Of a DNA stretch of 64,000 bases, positions 18,414-26,654 are shown in pieces. The DNA lies in NCBI GenBank assembly GCA_040219355.1, contig JAVJSN010000015.1:558001-622000 (forward strand), given 5' to 3'. The notes under the pieces are model-generated. The model was not told where the DNA came from, did no database searches, and worked only from the letters and a program-made list of their open reading frames with translations. How positions within the stretch are numbered: position 1 is the stretch's first letter; the number at the start of each line of letters is the position of its first letter. The position numbers and the translations under genes were made by a program. The stretch comes from MH13 sp040219355. Its GTDB lineage: Bacteria; Pseudomonadota; Alphaproteobacteria; Rhizobiales; MH13.

Positions 18414-19433
18414 CTAGTTCTTCGCTTTATCCACCAGTGCTTTTTCGCTTATCCAGGGCATCATGCCGCGCAGCTTCGCACCCACTTCCTCGATGGGGTG
18501 GGCTGCGTTGCGGGCGCGGGTGGCCTTGAACGAGGTCTGCGAGACCTTGTTTTCCAGCATCCAGTCGCGGGTGAACTTGCCCGACTGAATGTCTTCCAGA
18601 ACGCGCTTCATTTCCGCTTTGGTTTCTGGCGTGATGATGCGTGGGCCGGTGACATATTCGCCGTATTCGGCGGTGTTGGAGATCGAGTAGTTCATGTTGG
18701 CGATGCCGCCTTCATAAATCAGGTCCACGATCAGCTTGGTTTCGTGCAGGCACTCAAAGTACGCCATTTCAGGCGCGTAGCCTGCTTCCACCAGCGTTTC
18801 GAAGCCCGCGCGGATGAGCTCCACCATGCCGCCGCAGAGCACGACCTGCTCGCCGAAGAGGTCGGTTTCGCACTCCTCCTGGAAGGTCGTCTCGATGATA
18901 CCGGCGCGGCCGCCACCATTGGCAGACGCGTAGGAGAGGGCGATGTCGTGGGCGTTACCAGTGGCATCCTGATGGATGGCGATCAGCGTCGGTACGCCGC
19001 CGCCGCGCAGATATTCTGAACGCACCGTGTGGCCTGGCCCTTTTGGCGCGACCATGAACACATCCAGATCAGCGCGTGGCTCGATCAAGTTGAAGTGTAC
19101 GTTGAGGCCGTGGGCAAAAACCAGCGAGGCGCCTTGCTTCATGTTGCCGGCCAGGCTGTCGGCGTAGATGTCGCCCTGCAGCTCGTCTGGCGTCAGCATC
19201 ATCACCACGTCAGCCCATTTGGCGCCTTCGGCGGGGGTCATCACGGTGAAGCCTGCGCCTTCGGCTTTCTTTGCCGTGGCTGAGCCTTCGCGCAGGGCAA
19301 TGCGCACATCTTTGACGCCGCTGTCGCGCAAATTGAGGGCATGGGCATGGCCCTGTGAGCCGTAACCCACGATCAGGACGCCCTTGTCCTTGATCAGATT
19401 AATGTCCGCATCGCGGTCGTAATAAACGCGCAT
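18414..19433 (-). CDS. ilvC: Ketol-acid reductoisomerase, class I
   Basis: 339 residues, the short class I length. Converts acetolactate or acetohydroxybutyrate to dihydroxy acids in valine, isoleucine and leucine synthesis, using NADPH and Mg2+. Rossmann motif VLIVGYGSQGHAHALNLRDSG at about 19-39, then MLTPDELQGDIY and FAHGLNVHF. The metal-site region has QEECETDLFGEQ and a later ECLHETKLIVDLIYEGG. Transcribed 26 bases after a TetR-type regulator on the same strand. It supplies the pathway that feeds leuA further along. Confidence 0.97.
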   Translation of the reverse strand: MRVYYDRDADINLIKDKGVLIVGYGSQGHAHALNLRDSGVKDVRIALREGSATAKKAEGAGFTVMTPAEGAKWADVVMMLTPDELQGDIYADSLAGNMKQGASLVFAHGLNVHFNLIEPRADLDVFMVAPKGPGHTVRSEYLRGGGVPTLIAIHQDATGNAHDIALSYASANGGGRAGIIETTFQEECETDLFGEQVVLCGGMVELIRAGFETLVEAGYAPEMAYFECLHETKLIVDLIYEGGIANMNYSISNTAEYGEYVTGPRIITPETKAEMKRVLEDIQSGKFTRDWMLENKVSQTSFKATRARNAAHPIEEVGAKLRGMMPWISEKALVDKAKN

Positions 19434-19459
19434 GGAAGTCTCCTGTTGGAAGCGTTCGA

Positions 19460-20143
19460 TTAAAAGTCGGATTGGGTGTGAAGGGTTAGAAATTGGTCGA
19501 CGGCGCGGGCGGCATGCGCCTTCTGCCCGTCTTCGTCTATCTGCGGATCATCGCCGAGAAGCGCGCGAATGTGCGCATCGCCGATGATGAGCCCGTAGAG
19601 GGTGGAATAGGTCGTGGCCGCGTCATCAAAGGCGATGAAGCGTTGTCGTTTGCCGTGGGTGAGCAGATGGATTGCGCGCGCTTCAATGCGGCGCTTGCCT
19701 TTGTCGACGAGCACGGCGCCCAAGCCTGGATTGTCGCCACGCGTCGGTTCCCCACGGATATGGCCGATTGAAAGCCGGTTGAGGGCCAACGAAGTGTCGG
19801 AAAGCAGCACCGCCAGCAGATCCTCTGCAAAGGCGGTGAGGGCGGTTTTAAAGGCTTCTGGCGTTGCCGGGGTGGCGCGCTCGTCCACGCCGCGCACTTT
19901 GGATGCCTGGTAGACGACGATAGCGGCCAAAATGCCATCGCGGTCGCCAAACCATTTGTAGAGGCTTTCCTTGGAACAATTGGCCGCTTTGGCGAGGCCA
20001 GCGGTGGTCAGCGCCTTTTCTCCGCCTTCTACGAGCATGGTCAGCGCCACGGCGAGCACAGCATTCTGGCGCGATGAAAACTCTGCGCTTTCGTGCGGCT
20101 GGGCGCTGGTGTCTGCTGATTGGTTGTCGTTCGCGATGGCCAC
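19460..20143 (-). CDS. TetR family transcriptional regulator
   Basis: 227 residues. A helix-turn-helix at about residues 30-75 (QNAVLAVALTMLVEGGEKALTTAGLAKAANCSKESLYKWFGDRDGILAAIV) is preceded by a 22-residue polar tail. The ligand-binding half is unassigned. The start region faces a strong palindrome (20161-20185), so self-control is likely. It lies immediately upstream of ilvC; whether it controls ilvC or just shares its transcript is not shown. Confidence 0.88.
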   Translation of the reverse strand: MAIANDNQSADTSAQPHESAEFSSRQNAVLAVALTMLVEGGEKALTTAGLAKAANCSKESLYKWFGDRDGILAAIVVYQASKVRGVDERATPATPEAFKTALTAFAEDLLAVLLSDTSLALNRLSIGHIRGEPTRGDNPGLGAVLVDKGKRRIEARAIHLLTHGKRQRFIAFDDAATTYSTLYGLIIGDAHIRALLGDDPQIDEDGQKAHAARAVDQFLTLHTQSDF

Positions 20144-20160
20144 GGAGATGTCCTTGGAGT

Positions 20161-20185
20161 GCCGTACTGTACGGTTCGGTACGGC
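20161..20185. promoter_or_regulatory. Operator with three GTACGG half-sites upstream of the TetR gene
   Basis: CCGTAC (20162-20167) and GTACGG (20169-20174) form a perfect dyad around one base. A further GTACGG (20179-20184) sits five bases on, and GCCGTAC/GTACGGC also pairs across the whole 25 bases. It lies 18 bases upstream of the TetR start codon. Confidence 0.65.
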
Positions 20186-20304
20186 TTTGAATAGGAAAAT
20201 GAGGAGTGGGTCAAGGGGGAAATCGTGCCGGCCACATCATACCGACATCCTCGCCGTTTTGGCGGGGATCCATTCCTTTGAGTCTTCCGCAAATCGCGAT
20301 GACA

Positions 20305-20353
20305 TCGAAAGTCCACTGGAATGGATTCCTGCGACAAGCACAGGAATGACGGA
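20305..20353. repeat. Short palindromic intergenic repeat of REP-like type
   Basis: TCCACTGGAATGG followed by ATTCCTG (20325-20331), a 9-base loop and CAGGAAT (20341-20347), then GACGGA. Units of the form GGATTCCTG...CAGGAATGACGG are familiar dispersed repeats in bacterial intergenic DNA. Only one copy is in this window, so dispersal cannot be shown here. Confidence 0.45.
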
Positions 20354-20370
20354 AGTGGGTGGGGCGTGAG

Positions 20371-20398
20371 GCCCCGGATACCCCATGGGTTCCGGGGC
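20371..20398. repeat. Perfect hairpin between the palindromic repeat and pdxJ
   Basis: GCCCCGGA (20371-20378) pairs with TCCGGGGC (20391-20398), with an inner ACCC/GGGT stem. It is close to the pdxJ stop, but neither strand has a T-run after it, so it is not a standard terminator. Confidence 0.5.
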
Positions 20399-20408
20399 TT
20401 AGTGGCTC

Positions 20409-21155
20409 TTAAAGAGTTTGCCCGCATGCCTGCCGGTAAAGCCTCACCGCCTGCGCGTACCCATGGGTGAGGGCGTCAGCTGTCAGCGCGTGGCCAATGG
20501 ACACCTCAGCGATCATCGGTGCAGCTTCAATGAGCGGCGGTAGATTATCGATGGTCAAATCGTGGCCCGCATTGATGCCAAGGCCGGCTGCGTGGGCGGC
20601 CTCTGCCGTTGCCTTCATTTTTGCCAGTTCTTCTGCCTTGGCAACGGGATCGAATGTGTGGCCATAAGGCCCGGTGTAAAGCTCTACCCTGTCCGTCCCG
20701 ACGGAATTGGCATGTTCCGCCATCGATGGATCGCCATCGACAAACAGAGACACACGCGCACCAAAAATGTGGATGCGTGCGCACACATCTGTCAGCATCT
20801 GCGCATGGGCAGGAATGTCCCAACCATGGTCGGAAGTGGACTGGGCTGGATCATCAGGCACCAGCGTTACTTGGTCAGGCCTGATGGCTTCGCAGAGCGC
20901 CAAAAACCGCTCGTCCGGATAGCCTTCCATGTTGAACTCGGCGTTCTTGTAGGCCGGCTCCTGCAACAGCGCTTTCAGCTCGTAGACATCGCTGGTGCGA
21001 ATGTGCCGCTCGTCAGGACGCGGGTGAACCGTGATGCCGACAGCGCCCGCGTCCAGACAGATGCGGGCCAAGTCAGTGATCGATGGCCAAGGCAGATCGC
21101 GCCGGTTGCGCAGATAGGCGATGGCATTGACGTTGACCGAAAGCTGGGTGGTCAT
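20409..21155 (-). CDS. pdxJ: Pyridoxine 5'-phosphate synthase
   Basis: 248 residues. Condenses deoxyxylulose 5-phosphate with aminoacetone phosphate (3-amino-2-oxopropyl phosphate) to make pyridoxine 5'-phosphate, in vitamin B6 synthesis. LSVNVNAIAYLRNRR near the start, AGAVGITVHPRPDERHI, FNMEGYP, VTLVPDDP, and the late phosphate-binding AGHDLTIDNLP and VSIGHAL are all family motifs. Start at 21155 (MTTQLSVN) has GGAG at eight bases; an open frame to 21212 is not supported. Confidence 0.95.
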   Translation of the reverse strand: MTTQLSVNVNAIAYLRNRRDLPWPSITDLARICLDAGAVGITVHPRPDERHIRTSDVYELKALLQEPAYKNAEFNMEGYPDERFLALCEAIRPDQVTLVPDDPAQSTSDHGWDIPAHAQMLTDVCARIHIFGARVSLFVDGDPSMAEHANSVGTDRVELYTGPYGHTFDPVAKAEELAKMKATAEAAHAAGLGINAGHDLTIDNLPPLIEAAPMIAEVSIGHALTADALTHGYAQAVRLYRQACGQTL

Positions 21156-21245
21156 AAGCATGCTCCAGTGGTTAGGCGGGCGAGTGATGCGCTTGTGCTT
21201 AAGCTTGGTCAAGGGTGTGGCTGGCGTTCCATCGGGGCGCGGCGT

Positions 21246-22049
21246 ATGGGACGGTTTATGATCGATCTCATAACGTCCGCTTTCGCGGCGCTTGCGCCTG
21301 AAACCATTGCGCTGGCGATGATAATCTTTTTCCTGGCTGGCATCATTAAAGGCGTTGTCGGGTTCGGCATGCCGCTGTTTGCGATCACGCTATTGGCGCT
21401 CACGATGCCGCTGACTACGGCCATTGCCGCCAATGTCGGCCCGTCGCTCATCACTAATGTGCGCCAGGCTTTTCGCGGACCTTATCTGGTGGGTTTGATC
21501 AAGCGGCTGTGGCCATTTCTGATCCCTGCCATTGGGCTTATTTGGTTTGGCATCGCGATCCAGCTGCGGGTGAATGAGGCCTATCCTGGTCTGGTGCTCG
21601 GCATTCTGGCGGTGTCCTTCGCGGCGACCAGCGCACTGCGGTATGAAATCCGCTTAACGCCCGAGCAGGAGAGGCCCGTCGGCTTCATGCTGGGTATCGT
21701 CAACGGGTTCATCACCGGTATCACCGGTATATTCATCATTCCTGGCGGGTTGTTTCTGCAGTCGCTTGGCTTGAAGCGCGATGAGCTGGTGCAGGCGCTG
21801 GGCCTGCTTTTCATGCTCTCCACGGCCATGATTGGAATCGTTTTTGGTGTCAAAGCGATTATGACCCCGGCATTGCTGGTTCTTTCAGCGCTTTGCATAC
21901 CGCCAGCTCTGGTGGGTTTGGCGATTGGCGAGCGGCTGCGCACCCGGCTTTCTGAAGAGATGTTTCGCAAGCTCTTCCTGGCAGGGATTGCCATTCTTGG
22001 CCTGTCTTTGATCCTGCGGAATGGCGCAACGTTGGTGAATGGCGGGTAA
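21246..22049 (+). CDS. TSUP family permease (sulfite/organosulfonate exporter-like)
   Basis: 267 residues with about eight membrane segments. The N-terminal GIIKGVVGFGMPLFAITLLAL and the equivalent mid-protein motif GFITGITGIFIIPGG are the paired TSUP (TauE/SafE) signatures. Known relatives export sulfite, sulfoacetate or similar anions; the substrate here is unknown. Start at 21246 (MGRFMIDL), with an alternative ATG at 21258. It is divergent from pdxJ with 90 bases between. Confidence 0.85.
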   Translation: MGRFMIDLITSAFAALAPETIALAMIIFFLAGIIKGVVGFGMPLFAITLLALTMPLTTAIAANVGPSLITNVRQAFRGPYLVGLIKRLWPFLIPAIGLIWFGIAIQLRVNEAYPGLVLGILAVSFAATSALRYEIRLTPEQERPVGFMLGIVNGFITGITGIFIIPGGLFLQSLGLKRDELVQALGLLFMLSTAMIGIVFGVKAIMTPALLVLSALCIPPALVGLAIGERLRTRLSEEMFRKLFLAGIAILGLSLILRNGATLVNGG

Positions 22050-22135
22050 GGCGTTTCACGGGGCGCCAAAGTATTCATGATGTGTTAACCTTTCCTCGGA
22101 GGGCACTTTCATCAAGCTTTGAGGAGAGCTTTGCC

Positions 22136-22483
22136 ATGAAACGATTTCTTTCGCTGGCGGCAGTGACGCTGCTGGTTGGTACTATGTTTGCGGTGTCGGT
22201 GGACACGGCGGACGCCCACAATGGACGGCGCGGTGCGTTGATCGCTGGCCTTATCATTGGCGGCGTGACGGCGACTATTCTGTCGAGCCAAGTGCAAAGG
22301 CAGTACTACCAGCCACAATATTATCGCTATCAAGGTCGGCAGGTGCGGTTTGGCCACGGCCAGGTGTGGCAGCAGCACGTGCAGTATTGTTATGGGCGCT
22401 ACCGCTCCTACAACCACCACACCAACTTGTTTCTGGCCTATTCAGGGCATCACCGGCATTGCCGGTCACCTTGGATTCGCTAG
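22136..22483 (+). CDS. BA14K-like secreted protein, copy 1
   Basis: 115 residues. A signal peptide ends near DTADAHNG; a second hydrophobic stretch (ALIAGLIIGGVTATILSS) follows. The C-terminal 30 residues, with HVQYCYGRYRSYNHHTNLFLAYSGHHRHC, match the BA14K motif (YC--RYRSY-----LF-AY-G--H-C). BA14K was described in Brucella as a surface protein with lectin-like activity. GAGGAGA at 22121-22127 sets the start. It is the tandem paralogue of the next gene. Confidence 0.8.
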   Translation: MKRFLSLAAVTLLVGTMFAVSVDTADAHNGRRGALIAGLIIGGVTATILSSQVQRQYYQPQYYRYQGRQVRFGHGQVWQQHVQYCYGRYRSYNHHTNLFLAYSGHHRHCRSPWIR

Positions 22484-22531
22484 ATCTTTCAATCTTCAGT
22501 GCGGCAACACTCAAGCTAAGGAATATTTCTC

Positions 22532-22885
22532 ATGAGACAGTTTGCCAAAGCCTGTTTTGCCGCACTGGCCCTCGTTCTTGGCTGGGGCCTATTGGCTCCG
22601 AGCGCCGAAGCGCATGGCACCCGCCATTATCCAGCGCACGGCCAGATGGTGGGCGGCGTGGTGGTGCAAAGCCGCACAACCATTGTCATTCAACATGAGG
22701 TCCAGGCGGTGCAACTGATGCATTATGCCTATCGCGGGCACCGCTATGCGTTTGGGTCTGGACCGCTTTGGTCGCACCATCTGCAGTACTGCACGCACCG
22801 TTTCCGGTCATACAATCCGCACACCAATTTGTTCCTTGCCTATAGTGGCGGTCACCATCACTGCCGCTCGCCCTACATTCAATAG
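22532..22885 (+). CDS. BA14K-like secreted protein, copy 2
   Basis: 117 residues: signal peptide MRQFAKACFAALALVLGWGL to about SAEAHG, then a His-rich mature part and the same C-terminal block as copy 1 (HLQYCTHRFRSYNPHTNLFLAYSGGHHHCRSPYI). About 15 His residues suggest metal affinity, which is inference. Forty-eight bases separate it from copy 1, so the pair probably arose by tandem duplication and is expressed together. Confidence 0.8.
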   Translation: MRQFAKACFAALALVLGWGLLAPSAEAHGTRHYPAHGQMVGGVVVQSRTTIVIQHEVQAVQLMHYAYRGHRYAFGSGPLWSHHLQYCTHRFRSYNPHTNLFLAYSGGHHHCRSPYIQ

Positions 22886-22977
22886 GGCGGTCGTTGCGGT
22901 TGTCGGTTGACCACCGCTTGACCGCCACTTGCTGCCGCGCGTAGGCAGAACCTTCCGATTGATTGGTGAGGTTCTGC

Positions 22978-23907
22978 ATGCCCATCCCCTATCGCATTTA
23001 TGATGTTTTCACCGACACGCCTATGGCCGGCAACCCGCTGGCGGTCGTGGATCTGCGTGAGAACGATATGTCGGATACAGACCAGCAAAAACTGGCCAAA
23101 GAATTCAATCTTTCCGAGACAGTGTTTCTGCTCGGTTCGACGAATCCGGTGCATACTGCGCGGCTGCGCATCTATACGCCTGATCGTGAGTTGCCCTTTG
23201 CTGGCCACCCGACCATTGGGGCCGCTGTGGCTTTGGCGCGCGACAGTGTTGCTGATGGGCTTTCCACTGGCCTGGTGCTGATGGAAGAGCAAATCGGCCT
23301 GATCCGAGCCGCCGTGAAGGTCGATGGCGACCAGGGCGCACGCTCCGGGGGTTTTGCCGAATTCGACCTTGTGTCCATGCCAACGGAAAACAAATGGGGA
23401 CCGGCGAAAGACGATATTGCTTTGGCGCTTGGTCTGGCGCCGCACCAGATTGGCTTTGAGAACCACGTGCCAGCGCAGTTTGATGGAGGCATGCCCTACT
23501 TTTGTGTGCCAGTGCACGATCTGGAAGCGCTGAGTGGTGTCACGCCTAATGCGCCACTGTTCGCCGAGATTTTTGCCGGAGGGCAAAACCACGACAGTGT
23601 TTATATGTACACGCGCGAGACCGTGAACGCCGACAGCGACTTTGCCGCAAGGATGATGTGGCCGGTCGGTGGGTCGGTGCGCGAAGATCCGGCCACCGGG
23701 TCTGGCGTTGCTTCACTTGCTGGCGCGATTGTGAAATTCGATGCGCCTATGGAAGGCCGTCATCGACTGAAAATTGAGCAGGGCTTTGCCATGGGTCGAC
23801 CGTCTACGATCGAGCTTGAGCTGGAATTGGATTCCGCTGGCGATCTCAGCGCCTCGCGCTTGGGTGGTGATGCGGTGTGTGTTGCTGAAGGCACATTGTT
23901 GCTTTGA
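22978..23907 (+). CDS. PhzF family isomerase/epimerase-like protein
   Basis: 309 residues of the PhzF fold, two similar halves. GNPLAVV, the catalytic Glu47 in LSETVFL, LPFAGHPTIGAA, and in the second half DPATGSGVASLAGA are family motifs. Members include PhzF of phenazine synthesis and epimerases of other amino acids; no phenazine genes are near, so the substrate is open. Start set at ATG 22978 with GAGG upstream; the frame is open a little further to a TTG. Confidence 0.88.
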   Translation: MPIPYRIYDVFTDTPMAGNPLAVVDLRENDMSDTDQQKLAKEFNLSETVFLLGSTNPVHTARLRIYTPDRELPFAGHPTIGAAVALARDSVADGLSTGLVLMEEQIGLIRAAVKVDGDQGARSGGFAEFDLVSMPTENKWGPAKDDIALALGLAPHQIGFENHVPAQFDGGMPYFCVPVHDLEALSGVTPNAPLFAEIFAGGQNHDSVYMYTRETVNADSDFAARMMWPVGGSVREDPATGSGVASLAGAIVKFDAPMEGRHRLKIEQGFAMGRPSTIELELELDSAGDLSASRLGGDAVCVAEGTLLL

Positions 23908-24007
23908 CGTCTTTCTGCGACCGGTGACCCTTGCATGCCCGTTAAGGACTGGGTAACGATCAACCTGCACTTTGGTGTGCAACGAACGAGATATGGCGAC
24001 CTGACGG

Positions 24008-24127
24008 ATGCGTAAGCACACATCCTCTTCTCGGATCCTCGCAACGCTGGCCGCGAGCCAGCGCCTAGATGCTCGTTTCGACGATGCGCGCCTCAACGGG
24101 GCGAGCCTCCTCCTTATCTGCCCCTAG
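24008..24127 (+). CDS. Candidate leuA leader peptide (39 codons)
   Basis: ATG at 24008 opens a frame that ends ASLLLICP and TAG (24125-24127), with three successive Leu codons CTC CTC CTT at 24107-24115 just before the stop. Ten of its 39 codons are Leu or Ile. The stop codon lies inside the left arm of the hairpin set at 24121-24168. This is the layout of a transcription attenuator in which ribosome stalling at Leu codons lets leuA be read. The ribosome site is weak, so the start could differ. Confidence 0.5.
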   Translation: MRKHTSSSRILATLAASQRLDARFDDARLNGASLLLICP

Positions 24128-24168
24128 GCGCTGTCGGCTCTTTCACTCAAGAGCCGGGCTTCTAGGGG
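24121..24168 (+). promoter_or_regulatory. Hairpin set downstream of the leuA leader
   Basis: CGGCTCTT (24135-24142) pairs with AAGAGCCG (24149-24156) over a six-base loop, and CCCCTAG (24121-24127) pairs with CTAGGGG (24162-24168) around it. A ribosome at the Leu codons or the stop would cover the outer left arm. The following bases (ATTTCAAAAG) are only weakly T-rich, so the terminator form is not clear. Confidence 0.45.
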
Positions 24169-24234
24169 ATTTCAAAAGCTGCTACCCCGCATTTTGAGAT
24201 TGCGCCAATGATAGCGCGCACAAGGAGACTTCCC

Positions 24235-25830
24235 ATGGCACCGCACTCAGCACCGGCCACATCAGACACCCGATCCGTTGATCCTTCACATCGCGACTAT
24301 GTGCGCATTTTCGACACCACGCTGCGCGACGGCGAGCAATCGCCCGGGGCTTCGATGACACTGGAAGAAAAGCTGCAAGTTGCCGAACTGCTCGAAGAGA
24401 TGGGCGTCGACATCATTGAGGCTGGCTTTCCAATTGCCTCCAACGGTGATTTTGAGGCGGTCAGCGAGATCGCCAAACGCTCCGATGGGGCGATCATTGC
24501 CGGTTTGGCGCGTGCCATCAACGCGGACATTGACCGGGCAGGCGAGGCGGTGAAGCTCGCCAAGCGCGGCCGCATCCACACCTTCGTGTCCACCTCGCCG
24601 ATTCACTTGGCACATCAGATGCGCAAGAACGAAGATCAGGTTTTGGAGATTGTTCAGGCGACAGTCGCGCGGGCGCGCAATCTGATTGACGATGTGGAGT
24701 GGTCGGCGATGGACGCCACTCGCACGCCAATTGAGTTTTTGGCCAAGTGCGTGGAAGAGGCCATTAAGAACGGCGCGACCACGATCAACCTGCCCGACAC
24801 GGTCGGGTATGCCACACCGGAAGAATACAAAAAGATGTTTGAGGACATCCGTGCACGCGTGCCGGATTCCGATAAGGCAATCTTCTCCGTTCATTGTCAT
24901 GATGATCTGGGCATGGCGGTCGCCAACTCGCTGGCCGGTGTGGCCGGTGGTGCACGCCAGGTGGAATGCACCATCAATGGCCTGGGTGAGCGGGCTGGAA
25001 ATGCCGCGCTGGAAGAGATCGTTATGGCGATCCGCACCCGCGGCGATGCGCTGCCCTATGCCTCGGCGGTGGACCCTTCCTTTCTCACCCGTGCCTCCAA
25101 ACTGGTGGCAGCGGTCTCCGGGTTCCCGGTGCAGTACAACAAAGCCATCGTCGGTAAGAATGCGTTCGCCCACGAGTCCGGCATCCACCAGGACGGCATG
25201 CTGAAGCACGCTGAGACCTACGAAATCATGCGCCCGGAAGATGTTGGCGTACGTGAAACCAGCTTGGTGATGGGCAAGCATTCGGGTCGCCACGCGTTCA
25301 AAGAGAAGCTGGTGAGCTTGGGCTTTGAGCTGGGCGACAACGCCTTTGAGGATGCGTTCAACCGCTTCAAGGAGCTGGCTGACCGTAAAAAGCATGTCTA
25401 CGATGAAGACATTGAAGCGCTGGTGGAAACCGAGATCACCGAACGCCGCGAGCGCAACCATGTGCTGGCTTTGACGGTGATCGCTGGTACCGGCGGGCCG
25501 CAGAAAGCCATTCTGACCATGGACATTGATGGTGTTCATGACACCCGCGAGGCGACCGGGACCGGTCCTGTCGATGCGGTGTTCAATGCGGTGAAGCTGT
25601 TGATGCCGCACGAAGCGAGCCTGTCGCTCTACCAGGTGCACGCGGTCACTGAAGGTACCGACGCCCAGGCCGAAGTCTCGGTGCGCCTGGAAGAAAATGG
25701 CAGCATCGTCACCGGTCGTTCCGCCGACGCGGACACGCTGGTGGCCTCTGCCAAGGCTTACGTGTCGGCGCTCAACAAGCTGGCCATGCGTCGTGAGCGG
25801 CCGCCCGTGGACGTGTTGCAGGCGAGCTGA
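24235..25830 (+). CDS. leuA: 2-isopropylmalate synthase
   Basis: 531 residues. Condenses acetyl-CoA with 2-oxoisovalerate as the first committed step of leucine synthesis. RIFDTTLRDGEQSPGASMT near residue 23 and the metal ligands in FSVHCHDDLGMAV near 220 define the catalytic barrel; NGLGERAGNAALEE follows. Residues from about 400 form the regulatory domain that binds leucine. The start at 24235 has AAGGAGA at 24222-24228, better than the ATG at 24208. A 327-base leader with a Leu-rich peptide lies upstream. Confidence 0.97.
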   Translation: MAPHSAPATSDTRSVDPSHRDYVRIFDTTLRDGEQSPGASMTLEEKLQVAELLEEMGVDIIEAGFPIASNGDFEAVSEIAKRSDGAIIAGLARAINADIDRAGEAVKLAKRGRIHTFVSTSPIHLAHQMRKNEDQVLEIVQATVARARNLIDDVEWSAMDATRTPIEFLAKCVEEAIKNGATTINLPDTVGYATPEEYKKMFEDIRARVPDSDKAIFSVHCHDDLGMAVANSLAGVAGGARQVECTINGLGERAGNAALEEIVMAIRTRGDALPYASAVDPSFLTRASKLVAAVSGFPVQYNKAIVGKNAFAHESGIHQDGMLKHAETYEIMRPEDVGVRETSLVMGKHSGRHAFKEKLVSLGFELGDNAFEDAFNRFKELADRKKHVYDEDIEALVETEITERRERNHVLALTVIAGTGGPQKAILTMDIDGVHDTREATGTGPVDAVFNAVKLLMPHEASLSLYQVHAVTEGTDAQAEVSVRLEENGSIVTGRSADADTLVASAKAYVSALNKLAMRRERPPVDVLQAS

Positions 25831-25886
25831 TTTTTTTCGCTTGGGCGCGGGGGTTTCTCCCGCGCCTTGATATCCAACTGGATACC

Positions 25887-26654
25887 CTATCCGCGCATGG
25901 CCTTCAGCCAACCGAGCCCACCGGCGGTGCCGTTGCGAGGCTTGTACTCAGCACCGACATGGCCCTCATAGCCAAGCCGCTCCAGATGTTTCATCAACCA
26001 AGGATAGTTGATTTCGCCCTCGTCAGGCTCGCCACGGTCGTGCGGGGCGGCGATCTGGATGTGACCGATTTTTGGCATCAGCCGCTCCAGGGAGGCTGCC
26101 AAGTCACCTTGCATGATCTGCATGTGATAGCAGTCAAACATGATTTTCAGTTCAGGCCGCGCCAACGCCTTCAAAATACGGTCGGCATGATCAGTGCCAG
26201 ACAGGTGATAGCCGGGCACATCACGGGTGTTGATCGGCTCGATCAGAATGTGCAGACCATGCTTGGCTGCCAAGTCGCAGGCGTGATTGAGGTTGTCTCG
26301 AAACGCATCCTCCGCTGCACTGCCGCCATCGGTGCGGCCAGCCATAACATGCACGGCATTCATTCCAGTGGCAGCGGCATAGTCGACGGCGCGGGCAATC
26401 TCGTTACGGGCCTCTTCAGCACGATCTGGCAAGGCTGCCAGGCCAAAGTCTCCGGCATTGCGATCGCCAGGCCAGGTGTTGAGCGCCAACATCTGCAAGC
26501 CTGTCTCATCCAAGGCTTCGCGCATGATATCTGGCGGTGTGTCATAGGGAAAGTGACATTCCAGCGCGTCAAAACCGTCGGTCTTGGCCGCGCGGATTGC
26601 GTTAGGGAGCGAAAGCTCGGTGTAGAGAAATCCTAGATTGGCGGAATAACGCAT
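25887..26654 (-). CDS. otnI: 2-oxo-tetronate isomerase (Hyi/OtnI family)
   Basis: 255 residues of the xylose-isomerase-like TIM barrel. LNTWPGDRNAGDFGLAALPDR, HVMAGR, LIEPINTRDVPGYHLSGTDHA, MFDCYHMQIMQGDL and GAEYKPRNGTAGGLGWL match hydroxypyruvate isomerase-like OtnI, which converts 2-oxo-tetronate to 3-oxo-tetronate. Start at 26654 is chosen because its ATG overlaps the otnC stop as TGATG. Last gene of the sugar-acid operon. Hydroxypyruvate isomerase is the alternative, but the neighbours favour OtnI. Confidence 0.85.
   Translation of the reverse strand: MRYSANLGFLYTELSLPNAIRAAKTDGFDALECHFPYDTPPDIMREALDETGLQMLALNTWPGDRNAGDFGLAALPDRAEEARNEIARAVDYAAATGMNAVHVMAGRTDGGSAAEDAFRDNLNHACDLAAKHGLHILIEPINTRDVPGYHLSGTDHADRILKALARPELKIMFDCYHMQIMQGDLAASLERLMPKIGHIQIAAPHDRGEPDEGEINYPWLMKHLERLGYEGHVGAEYKPRNGTAGGLGWLKAMRG

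Noticed and set aside
20371..20398. Rho-independent terminator of pdxJ
   Set aside because: The stem is strong, but no T-run follows on either strand.
20562..21245. Long upstream extension of the TSUP permease frame
   Set aside because: It runs antisense through pdxJ; the permease starts at 21246 with a sensible membrane N-terminus.
24286..25911. 541-residue minus-strand frame opposite leuA
   Set aside because: Antisense shadow; leuA motifs on the plus strand are unmistakable.
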